From Desulfomonile sp963700305 (GTDB lineage: Bacteria > Desulfobacterota > Desulfomonilia > Desulfomonilales > Desulfomonilaceae), in NCBI GenBank assembly GCA_963700305.1, contig CAVOXB010000012.1, positions 62,001-126,000 of the forward strand: a stretch of 64,000 bases of DNA. Reading direction: 5' to 3'. Below the pieces are notes generated by a model. It worked only from the letters and a program-made list of their open reading frames with translations. It was not told the DNA's origin and did no database searches. Made by a program: the position numbers and the translations under genes. Below, one piece after another: positions 55,287 to 64,000 of this stretch (the first letter of the stretch is position 1; each line of letters starts with the position of its first letter).

Positions 55287-56529
55287 ATGAGCCTTGAAGT
55301 TATTATGCTCTCCTTAAGCGTGGTTGCAGGCGCCTATATGGCCTGGAACATAGGGGCCAACGACTGCGCCAATGCCATGGCCTCAGCAGTTGGTGCCAAG
55401 GTTATCACGCTGAAACAGGCTCTAGTGCTGGCTACGATTCTCACATTTCTAGGCGCCACATTTGTGGGCTCCCATGTGTCTCACACCATCCTTAAGGGAA
55501 TCATAGATCAGAACGCCATTGGAGATCCCATCCGCATTTGGTTGGGCCTATTGGCGGCCTTGTTCGCGGCTTCCCTTTGGGTCTGCCTTTCCACTTACAG
55601 AAACCTGCCCGTGTCCACAACTCACTCCATAGTAGGGGCCATGATGGGCGTGGGCTTAGTGGCCGGCGGCCCCAAGGTGGTCCATTGGGGCCAACTGGGG
55701 TACATTTTCTTATCGTGGATCATTTCCCCCATATTGAGCGGGATAGCCGGATTTTTGTTGTTCAAATTCATTGACCGAACGATTCTGTCACGAATGGATA
55801 CGGCTAAAGGAGCTGTTATCACGAGTCCGTTTTTGGTTGCCATGACGTTGTTCATTATGACTCTTGCCCTTTTTATGGAAACGCCTTTGGCCCAAAAGCT
55901 CGGATTTCGAAGGAGCGGAAACGTTAATCGTCCCTGGTTTCATAGCTATTGCGGGCTATGTGATTTGCCTGGGAATTCTCAAACACAAGCTCAGGCAAGG
56001 GAAATTCACCGTTGCTGAACAGATTTTCCGATATCTGCAAGTCATGACATCGTGTTACGTCTCGTTTGGGACCGGAGCAAACGACGTTGCAAATGCCATG
56101 GGACCGCTTGCAGGCATTTATTACATTTATTCCACAGGCTTGGTGGCCGACAAAGCGCCCGTGCCGGTGACCCTTCTGGCCTTCGGCGGAGCTATGATTT
56201 GTGTTGGGATATGCACCTGGGGTTACAGGGTGATTGAAACCATGGGATCCAAAATTACCGAATTGACCAGTGTGCGGGGGTTTACTGTAGAATTCTCGGC
56301 AGCCACTGTCATTCTAGTGGCCTCGATGATGGGACTTCCGGTCTCCACGACACATGCGGCGGTGGGCGCTTTCGTCGGTGTTGGGTTGGCGCGAGGACTC
56401 CAAGGACTTCTCGATTTGGGGACCTTGGCTCGAATAATGGTCTACTGGGTAATAACGGTTCCAGTCGCGGCTGTTACTTCAGCAATCATTTATATTGCAT
56501 TGCTTCTCTTGATAAAGGGAACCCTATAG
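55287..56529 (+). pseudogene. pit: Inorganic phosphate transporter of the PiT family, frameshifted
   Basis: A polytopic permease that carries metal-phosphate with H+ or Na+. The N-terminal half has the signature NIGANDCANAMASAVGAKVI and the C-terminal half its repeat GTGANDVANAMGPLAGIYY. The frames join at the TTT at 55905-55907: removing one T gives QKLGFEGAETLIVPGF. The corrected length is about 413 residues, normal. VSTTHSIVGAMMG and VSTTHAAVGAFVG mark the two halves. The PhoU-like DUF47 gene follows 11 bases later, its standard partner. Confidence 0.9.
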
Positions 56530-56540
56530 GATGGTGAATC

Positions 56541-57208
56541 ATGAGACTCGTTCTGCGAAACCTTTTTAGGAAATCTCCTTTCGAGAATACACTCAGACAT
56601 GCTGAAAAAGTGGCACACTGCGGGCCATTGTTCGTCGAAGCTGTACAAGCTTACTTCTCCGGTGATCTTGATCGCTTCATGTTTCTCAAAGAAGATATCC
56701 GAGAAGGCGAAGCCGAGGCTGATCGAATGAAACGCAACATTCGAGGGCACTTGCCAGCCTCAATTCTAATGCCAGTGGACAAATCCGTGTTCTCTCTTTT
56801 CTTCGAGAGGCGGACAAGGTAATTGACTCAATCAAAAACGCCCTGTACTGGATGTCTTATTATCGGTTGGACCTGCCTGAAGATATTCAGAGGGATTACA
56901 TCTTGCTGACGAAAGAGGCGGGAGACTATCTCGGTTTCTTGCCGGAAATGGTTCAACGCGGGCACACCTTCTTTTCAAGTCGGATGGAACAAGACCGAGA
57001 AGCAGTCAAAGAAATCATTCGAGAGATACGCTTCCGCGAAAAAGAATCCGATGACCTGGAAAAGACCATGTTCATACGACTTTGTGCGGACGAATCGATT
57101 TCTCCCAAGACTTTTTTCATCATGATTCGGCTTGTTGAGACTACCGGAGATATCGCTGACCACCTGGAAAACTCGGCGGACATGATGCGTGTCATGATAG
57201 CTCGATGA
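56541..57208 (+). pseudogene. DUF47/PhoU-like phosphate transport regulator (TIGR00153), frameshifted
   Basis: A helical protein of about 222 residues that controls Pit transporters. It starts MRLVLRNLFRKSPFENTLRHAEKV and, after SILMPVDKSVFSLF near 56803, shifts one frame to READKVIDSIKNALYWMSYYRLDLPEDI. The end (VETTGDIADHLENSADMMRVMIAR) is typical. Direct adjacency to pit is the usual arrangement. One missing base explains the break. Confidence 0.85.
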
Positions 57209-57407
57209 TTAGGGGTTAACTGGACTCAAGAAAGGAAAATAGAATTTTCTGCCGGCTGATTGGGGCTGGACCGATAATAGCTATTCTCTTCCGTATCATG
57301 TGTCTCTTGCGGGGGAGAGGCTAGAAACTAACAAGTTTTGGGTTGTGCCAGACGATCCGGAATAGGCTCAATGCGTTTTCTGGTGATGGGGTTTGTTGGG
57401 AGGCGTT

Positions 57408-57716
57408 ATGTTAGGCGTTCGTCGTTTCGGCTACGCCGCAGCCAACCCAGGAAGTAACTACACGAAAGACCAGGAGCCAATGTTAAAGTGTATGTCTGCA
57501 GCCTATGCGCGGGCTGCCAGAGGGAAAACCGTTGTCTTGTTCAGGCAAGGAACTTACTCGGACCAGAGCAGCATATTCTATCAAATCGAATTCCCAAATC
57601 TGTTGAACAATTCAAATGTAACCGAAATAAAAGCATATGAGGCGAACGTCCCGAATTCGAGTCTTTCAATACCCGCCGACCCGTCGCAATGGGATCCAAG
57701 ACCCGCTTTCCGGTAA
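57408..57716 (+). CDS. Hypothetical protein
   Basis: About 102 residues starting MLGVRRFGYAAANPGSNYTKDQE behind GGGAGGCGTT. It contains RAARGKTVVLFRQGTYSDQSSIFYQIEFPNLL. No family recognised and no membrane segment. It may be a whole small gene or a fragment. A gene-free stretch of 180 bases precedes it. Confidence 0.4.
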   Translation: MLGVRRFGYAAANPGSNYTKDQEPMLKCMSAAYARAARGKTVVLFRQGTYSDQSSIFYQIEFPNLLNNSNVTEIKAYEANVPNSSLSIPADPSQWDPRPAFR

Positions 57717-57745
57717 TTTAGGTTTCCGCATCGAGGTGCTCTGAT

Positions 57746-60700
57746 TCAGTTCGAATCCAAAGCCTTCCGCACTTCGTTCAGCAGGTCCCGCACTTTGAAG
57801 GGCTTGCTAACAAAACCTGCAGCACCTTCAACAGCTTGTGGGGAAGGTCCCTCTCCTGAGTATCCGCTTATCACGAGAAACCTTAAGGTCCGGATTGATC
57901 TTCATGAGTTCCCAAAGGCACTGTTTGCCGCCCATTTCCGGCATGATCAAGTCGAGAATTACCAACGAAATTTCTTGCTTCTGCTTGCGGAACATCTCCA
58001 GCGCTTCACGGCCGTTCGAGGCGGTCAAAACTGTATATCCTGCCTTACCGAGAATCCTCTCCGCGAGATCCCTGACAAATTCCTCATCATCCACGAGCAG
58101 AATGGTTTCGGTTCCGACTGCCGGCATTATCGCGATCTTTTCTGAATCCGGCCCTTTCTCGATTCTCATTGCAGGGAGATAGATCCTGAAGCTGGTCCCG
58201 AGCCCGGGCTGACTCTCGCAGGCAATATAGCCGCCGTGTTGCTCTACGATTCCGTATACTACTGCTAGCCCGAGGCCTGTTCCTCGGCCTAACTCCTTCG
58301 TCGTGAAAAAAGGCTCAAACAAATGCTGCAAGGTATCTGCATCCATCCCATGGCCCGTGTCTGAGATGTGGAACATGACAAATTCTCCAGGCATCGCTCC
58401 CGGGTGCTTTTGGCAAAACACTGCATCCAGGGCAACGTTACGAGTCTCCAAGCTCAGCGTGCCGCCGTCAGGCATGGCATCCCTGGCATTGATCGCCAGG
58501 TTCATAATGATCTGTTCCACTTGCGTCGGATCGGCGTTTATCATGTCTAAGTCATCGGCCAGATTAAGCTCGATATTGATCATCTTCGGAATGGTACGAC
58601 CCAGCATCTTTCCTAGTTGTCTGATATGATGGTTGAGCCTCACTGGAGTCGGATTGGGTTCCACTTTTCTGCTGAACGTAAGCAGCCTCTGGACCAGGTC
58701 AGCACCGTTTCGAGCAGCCTGTATGATTTTTTGGAGGTCTGCAAACTCGGGATTTGATTCTTCTTTATCCTGCAACAATATTTCCGAAAATCCCATGGTC
58801 ACCTGAAGCAGATTGTTGAAATCATGAGCGATACCGCCTGCCAGAGTGCCTATGGCCTCCATTTTTTGAGCCTGAAGAAGCTGCCGTTGAAGTGCAATTT
58901 CTTGGGAAATATCTCGCTTTATAGCTACAAAATTCGTTATTTTTCCGTAGCTGTCTCGCACCGGTGAAATCGTCAGATCTTCCTGATAAATTGTTCCGTC
59001 TTTCCGTCTGTTCGATAAATGGCCCGACCAGTTTCTGCCGTTTGCCAATGTGTTCTGCAGTTCATCGTAAAGCGACGGATCGTTTTCATAGTCCTGAAGC
59101 AGACTCGTTGGTTGTCCTAACACCTCTTTTCTCGAAAAGCCGCTCATGCGCTCAAACGAAGGATTCACGTATTCAATGATTCCTTGCGGGCTGGTTATGA
59201 CGACAGCTTCCGCTGCCTGCTCCACTGCCGTTGCCAGCCGTCTCCGAGCAAGCTCGGATTTCTTGCGCCTCGTAATATTGGTCAAGGACCCCACGATCGC
59301 AATTACTTTGCCGTCAACTACGACTGGGCTCTCATGAACCTCCGCCCATACGATTCGCCCTTTTGTTCCGGTCAATTCGAGTTCGTAGGGCGGCTGGACT
59401 TGTCCGGTCATAATTGCCCTGTTGGTGTGTTCAAGCCCCTCCTTGTTAATGGGATTGTCGCTAACTAAATTCGTCCATTCCGTCATTGCTTCGTGCGGTT
59501 CGCAGTCGAAGAACTGCCTCGTTTGGGAGCTCAAATAGGTAAGTTTATGGTCAGGTGTATGGGAGTAAAAAAGATTGGTGCTGTGCTCCACAATGTCTCT
59601 CAGTTTGCGTTCGCTCTCAGCGAGAGACATCTCAGCCTCTTTTCTAGGTGTGAAATCCTCCATGAGCGCCTGACAGCCGGTGACGTTTCCGGTGGAATCG
59701 AGTATTGGCGTCAGGATGGTTCTGAGGAAAATGTTTTTTCCCCATTTGCTGGTGTACGGAAGCTCGGATGAAATCTGGCGGCCTTCTTCCATGCAGCGCT
59801 TGACTAGCCCGGATATTCCAGCTTTCACTAGAAGAGGGAAAGTCAACATGTTCAATTCTTTGGTTGCCTCAGGGGACGGAGAGCCGAGGATTTCGACCAG
59901 TTTCTTGTTTACGTCTAGTATTTTCCCATCTCTCGCTACCAAAAGAATGCCTACGGGAGCGTCATTGACCAAAAGTCGGAACTTTGCTTCGCTTTCACTA
60001 AGCGATTTCTCCACTTGTTTGCGTTCCGTAATGTCTACAAGGTTGGCCAAAATTGCCCGACTGCCGTTATTTGAAATAACGGTTGACCACATTTCCAGCC
60101 ACTTTACTTGACCATTCTTGGTAAGCACCCTGAATTCATATTGCGGCGGAACATAGAAGCCGGAAAGCCTTGCACGTGCTCGCCCTTCGACGAGGTCGCG
60201 ATCCTCGGGGATTATTATTTCATATGCAGATGCTCCGATAAGCTCGTCTTTCGCGTAGCCCACCATCTCGGAGAATCGGTCATTCACATAAACAAAGGTC
60301 CCGTCCTGATGAACGCAGATTCCCGTCAACGAATTGTCCGCTAGGGCGCGATACCTTCGCTCACTCTCTTTCAGGGCCTGTTCAGCGTATTTTCGTTCCG
60401 AAATGTCCGAAATGGCGGCGATAGTCCCACGAGTGGGGCCTGAAGGTCCAAAAGTCTTCAGTCTTATATTGCCATCAAAGAGAGATCCATCCACGCGCAT
60501 GAAAGTGCTATCGCCTGATGCAACTTCTCCGGTCTCGAGGCTCTTACGATGTAATTCTCCAATGCGGTCGTATTCTTCATCTGACGGATATAGCATTCTC
60601 GCATTTCGCCCCACGTAATCCTGCTCATTTTCAAATCCGAACATTTTTTTCCATGCTTCATTCGCCCATCGCATTATTCTGTCCTCAGTCAGGCCTATGC

Positions 60701-61727
60701 CTACCGGCGAGGTCGCAAGTATGCTCTTCATCATGGTGTGGCTTTCACGCAGGGCTTCCTCGACTCTCTTACGTTCTGCAATCTCCTCCTTGAGTTGCTC
60801 GTTTGCCAGAATTAATTCGCGAGTCTGGTCTTCTACTCGTCGCTCAAGTTCCTCATGCGCAGAGCGAATTTCATTATGTGCTTTCTTCTGCGCTGAAACG
60901 TCTTCTGCTATCAAGAGAAGATGATGTTCATTACCCGAAGTGAAGCGACTTAGTCTACAATCCAACCATAGGTCCTTGCCGAACGTGGACACCATGTGGA
61001 CCTCTCGGCGCCTTTCAATTCCAGAACTCATGACTGCTTCAGCTTCATCCAAGAGACCTGATGTCTTCCACGATTCCAGCAGTCGATAATTCTGTAAAAG
61101 GATCTGCCCCTTTTCCTGGCCTCCAACGATCAGGGCCATTGCATCGTTGGCCAGCACGCATTGTCCATCGGATCGAAACGTGCATATTCCCACTGGAGAA
61201 GTACTTAAGACCTTTTCACTGAATTCGTTAGCTTCAGCGAATTTACGGACCGCGGCGTTGCGCTCGGTCTGATCATGCACCAATACAGCCATACCTTCGA
61301 CGCTGTCGTTTTCCCAGTGAGGATAGTAGACTACACTCACTTCACGCGTGTTGCCGTCCCCGTATTTCAAGGTGACGTCATAAGATACCGGATTGCCAGT
61401 GAGTGCGGTTTCTATGTGTGGTTTGATCTCGTTGTAAATTGTATCGCCCAGGACTTCTCTCATGGGCCTGCCTTCAATCTTCTCAAAAGGAACCCCGAAC
61501 CACTGCTCATACGTCTTGCTGCAAAATCTGTAGCGTTGCTCCGAGTCAATATATGACATCAACACAGGGAGGGAATTTGTCGTTACAAGCAGCAGTCTCC
61601 CCTGAGCTTCACATTTCTCGGCTATTCTTCTCCATTCGGATTCGGAAGACTCCAGTTCGGAGACTCTTGCCTTCAAAGTCTCCAGTTCAAGGATGAGTTG
61701 GTCTCTAGTTTCTTGCTGGTCTTCCAT
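57746..61727 (-). pseudogene. Multi-PAS hybrid histidine kinase, frameshift in the receiver domain
   Basis: A sensor of about 1325 residues without membrane helices. Order: coiled coil; about seven PAS domains (e.g. LPVLMSYIDSEQRYRFCSKTYEQWFG, SLTGICVHQDGTFVYVNDRF, AVVITSPQGIIEYVNPSFERMSG); HisKA with the phospho-His in LAGGIAHDFNNLLQVTMGFSE; HATPase with NLAINARDAMPDGG, DTGHGMD and GRGTGLGLAVV; and a REC domain (ILLVDDEEFVRD...LVILDLIMPEMGG). At an AAA at 57878-57880 (T-run on this strand) the frame is lost after PDLKV; the other frame ends LVISGYSGEGPSPQAVEGA to 57746, completing REC. The ATG at 61727 follows GAAAGGGA. It may pair with the NtrC-family regulator. Confidence 0.87.
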
Positions 61728-61772
61728 GGATTCCCTTTCGAGAGAGATTCTCTCCCCACACTTACAAAACAC

Positions 61773-62430
61773 GCTGTCAACAGAGATTTCAAGCTATCGA
61801 GCCCAATTCAAAATCATCGGTGCAGGCGTTCTTCCTCAACTGCGGCACTGGGTCGGGCAACTTCACTGAAGTTCTTCGACCTGGAAAACCGGCCGATCTT
61901 CCTTCCGCAAACCCAGACGGAGACACGTTTGTGGTTTGCATGAAAATCGGAGATTTCACGCTTTTTAGCATACCCGGATGAAGATACCTAGTCAACCCTG
62001 CTGTCAGCAAAGGCCTCCAGCGCAAAAAGACCACCAAACCAGCACTTCCCAGCATTTGAAAACCGAGGTCGTCCGCAGGAAGAGAAGGTCACAGACCTAT
62101 CGCGAATTATCCGAGTTTCTGTTCGATTCATCGAAATTGCTGTTTGCTCCGGATAACTGAACATCAAAAAGGGCTTATATTCTTTTCTTGCCATGTTTGT
62201 AATTTGGTAGTCCGAAATTCGTCTTCATTTAATCCATGAGTCCAGTTTGATTGTGATATCAATCACTTCCGTAATTCCCAATTCATTTATAAAGTTAATT
62301 CTTCAGACCGTTATGGTCAATAGAACGTCCTTGACGCCTGAAGCCGTACTTTTGAAACAAAAAAACCAATTGACAGAAGGGTCTCTTTATCCGATGATAT
62401 TAGAGTAACTCTAATAGAGGTATTACCCTT
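61773..62430. other. Gene-free regulatory stretch upstream of the PadR gene
   Basis: No reading frame with family character spans it. TGTGA-TATCAA-TCACT at 62252-62267 fits a CRP/FNR-family site (TGTGA-N6-TCACA) in five plus four of the ten key bases. A promoter and operator follow further right. It is otherwise A/T-rich on its right half. Confidence 0.4.
62399..62415. promoter_or_regulatory. Palindromic operator ATTAGAGT-A-ACTCTAAT at the PadR promoter
   Basis: A perfect 8-base-arm palindrome just downstream of TTGACA (62370-62375) and GATGAT (62393-62398), which are 17 bases apart and likely the promoter. It would cover the transcription start. PadR proteins often bind such palindromes at their own promoters, so autoregulation is likely. 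Confidence 0.5.
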
Positions 62431-62833
62431 ATGCTTGACTTTGACCAATGCGCCTGCGCAGGAAGCAATCTCGACAAGCTGATCCAGCCAACGATCCTCA
62501 TATTCCTCGCTGAAGAAGAACTCCACGGATACGGTCTCGTTCAAAAAATAATGAATTCGCCCATGTTTAAGGGAGCCAAACCTGACCCCACAGGGGTTTA
62601 TCGCTTTTTGAAATCCATGGAAGTCAGAAACCTGGTTGTTTCCTCTTGGGAATTCGTTGAGTCGGGGCCGCCCAGAAAGACCTATAAGATTACGACGGAA
62701 GGGGTCGCGTGCATGGAAAAATGGATCAGAAACCCTGCGGGATTATGTGACATCGATTGAGACCCTTTTGGCTACAGCGAACAGCATACTGGATGATCCA
62801 ATGCCTAAAAATCATGAGAGATCAGCAAGCTAG
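62431..62833 (+). pseudogene. PadR-family transcriptional regulator, frameshifted near the end
   Basis: A winged-helix repressor. It starts MLDFDQCACAGSNLDKLIQPTILIFLAEEELHGYGLVQKI, the standard PadR wHTH start (helix with HGYGL), followed by DPTGVYRFLKSMEVRNLVVSSWE (recognition helix and wing). Near 62728 the frame is lost after EKWI; the other frame reads ETLRDYVTSIETLLATANSIL and ends at 62833. The corrected length, about 133 residues, is normal. The N-terminal CAC motif could sense metal or redox, but this is a guess. An aquaporin-family gene follows 49 bases later. Confidence 0.8.
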
Positions 62834-62882
62834 AGCCAGATTCGATCAAGACCGCTAACTTGATTTCTTAAGGGAGCGCCGG

Positions 62883-63757
62883 ATGAACAGTTTGACAGCA
62901 GTATGCTTCGGCGAGTTCTTGGGGTGTTTCATCCTCGTTTTCTTCGGCATTTCAACCGTCGCCACAGCGATTGTCTTCAATGCCTTTTCAGGACTGATGC
63001 AGGTGGCTGTCCTTTGGGGGTTGGGAGTGACGCTGGCAATCTATGCTACTCGCCATTTGTCCTGCGCACACCTGAATCCTGCGGTTTCCGTCGGAATGGT
63101 GCTCGCCGGCAGGATGCAGCCTCATTTGTTGCCCTGGTACATCGGGTCCCAACTGTTGGGAGGCATTGCCGCCGGATCGGTTCTACTTGCGGTGTTTGGC
63201 GGCTCCATAGAGCAATTCGAGGCGGCCAATGCAATTGTCCGAGGAACACCCGAATCAATTCGGACTGCCATGATATTCGGGGAATACTTTCCAAATCCCG
63301 GAATGGCGCAGCCATGGCTTAAGGTAGGCATCGGTACTGCTGCCCTGGCTGAGGGTACGGAACTTTTCTACTCGTAACGATGATATTTCTGCTGACTGAG
63401 GGATGCGATGTGGGGCGACCCGCTGAAGGAGTGTCCCCTGTGTTTATCGGCGGGACAGTCACGGTTATTATATCCGTGCTTGCTCCCTTGACTCAGGCTG
63501 GGCTCAATCCTGCTCGCGATTTCGGTCCACGACTCGTCGCATATTTCGCTGGTTGGAATTCAGTGGCCATTCCAGGCCCTCACGGCGGTTTCTTTGTCGT
63601 CTACATAGCTGCGCCTCTGTTAGCGGGAGCTGCTGCAGCCCTATTCTTCAGATATATAACCGCTCCATTGATGGATGCACGAGCCAGACAGCTGGAGACA
63701 TGCTCTTGTCAGGCTCAACGGGCCAATGTGAGCGAAATAAGGGAAGTGTTGAAGTGA
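62883..63757 (+). pseudogene. Aquaporin / glycerol-facilitator family channel (MIP), frameshifted
   Basis: A six-helix channel of about 290 residues. The first NPA box is HLNPAVSVG and the second is AGLNPARDFGPRL, the pore-forming signatures. The two halves join near 63357: AEGT is followed by TFLLVTMIFLLTEGCDVGRP in the other frame, and adding one G gives AEGTGTFLLVT. Water, glycerol or small solutes such as arsenite are possible cargo. The Asp after the second NPA (NPARD) is typical of glycerol facilitators. The PadR gene upstream may control it. Confidence 0.87.
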
Positions 63758-63917
63758 GATAGAGTTGATTTCGGACCGAGAGCGGGACAGATACCGGTCA
63801 CTCATCCGAAAAAAAAAACACTCTCACTGCTTTTGCCTAAATGCATGTTCATGACGTGGAAGTTTATAACATCATCCAAATGCTCCCGAACAGTTCCATT
63901 GGAAAAGGAGCGACGCA

Positions 63918-64000
63918 ATGAGTAACAAACCCAAGATATTCTTTGTCGGAGGATTTCTCGGAGCAGGCAAGACCACTGCTATCCAGTCTCTGGCCAAAAT
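63918..64000 (+). CDS. CobW/HypB-like P-loop GTPase (partial)
   Basis: The frame starts MSNKPKIFFVGGFLGAGKTT and runs off the window. GGFLGAGKTTAIQSL is a Walker A like those of CobW/COG0523 metallochaperones and HypB/UreG. AAAAGGAG precedes the ATG. Only 27 residues are visible, so the exact family is open. Confidence 0.6.
   Translation, partial: MSNKPKIFFVGGFLGAGKTTAIQSLAK

Noticed and set aside
1..64000. tRNA, rRNA or CRISPR arrays
   Set aside because: No cloverleaf with a TTCGA-type arm and CCA end, no rRNA signature and no regularly spaced direct repeats were seen; the dispersed repeats are palindromic and irregular.

Overview
The window looks like chromosomal DNA of a strictly anaerobic, selenium-using Desulfobacterota (former Deltaproteobacteria) bacterium of the Desulfomonile/Syntrophobacter kind. 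This is an inference from gene content: an 11-haem cytochrome c joined to a NarI/DsrM-like membrane domain, CCG-domain iron-sulfur proteins, a BadF/HgdC-type ATPase with a single double-cubane-type partner, YedF, an in-frame UGA selenoprotein, a BKACE enzyme and sigma-54 regulation. No rRNA, tRNA or CRISPR array was seen.

Layout. 1-5.5 kb: end of a beta-propeller gene, zinc-ribbon and membrane proteins, a candidate small RNA, kbl, an alpha/beta hydrolase and a Nim-like flavoprotein. 5.5-8.4 kb: methyltransferase, then a dehydratase activase and its double-cubane-type partner. 8.4-12.7 kb: DUF4178 / small exported protein / DUF350 / membrane-fused spermidine synthase, one minus-strand unit. 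12.7-15.2 kb: proC, yedF and a metallo-hydrolase. 15.5-18.1 kb: an IS1380-type insertion sequence flanked by gene remnants. 18.3-25.3 kb: asnB, a zinc-ribbon/TPR/DUF2314 protein, DUF1615-like and small exported proteins, and a second candidate small RNA. 25.3-29.4 kb: chelatase ATPase, the GrdB/PrdB-family selenoprotein, an MFS exporter with an ochre codon, and an ankyrin protein.

29.8-41.9 kb is a long minus-strand catabolic and electron-transfer block: aldehyde dehydrogenase, GlcD, GlcE, GlcF, a thiamine-binding-like protein, the multihaem c/b protein, a GcvH-like lipoyl protein, an HdrD/DsrK-like protein, lipoate-protein ligase and an AI-2E-family transporter. A lipoyl carrier sits between a membrane cytochrome and a CCG protein, with a ligase nearby and no glycine-cleavage genes in view. 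42-49.3 kb, plus strand: a LivKHMGF branched-chain amino-acid-type ABC transporter, a BKACE enzyme and a class III aminotransferase, which together suggest uptake and breakdown of an amino acid or beta-keto acid.

49.3-64 kb: small exported proteins, an orphan Fis-type HTH protein, a PAS protein and PstS-like protein behind a sigma-54-type promoter, an NtrC-family regulator, a Pit phosphate transporter with its PhoU-like partner, a large multi-PAS hybrid histidine kinase, a PadR regulator with a palindromic operator, an aquaporin-family channel and the start of a CobW-like P-loop protein.

A striking property of the window is that about twenty genes are split by single-base indels, several at short G or T runs, while other genes of similar length are intact. 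This could be unpolished sequence or real gene decay; sequence alone cannot decide. Broken genes are typed as pseudogene, but most would encode a full-length family member if the one base were corrected.
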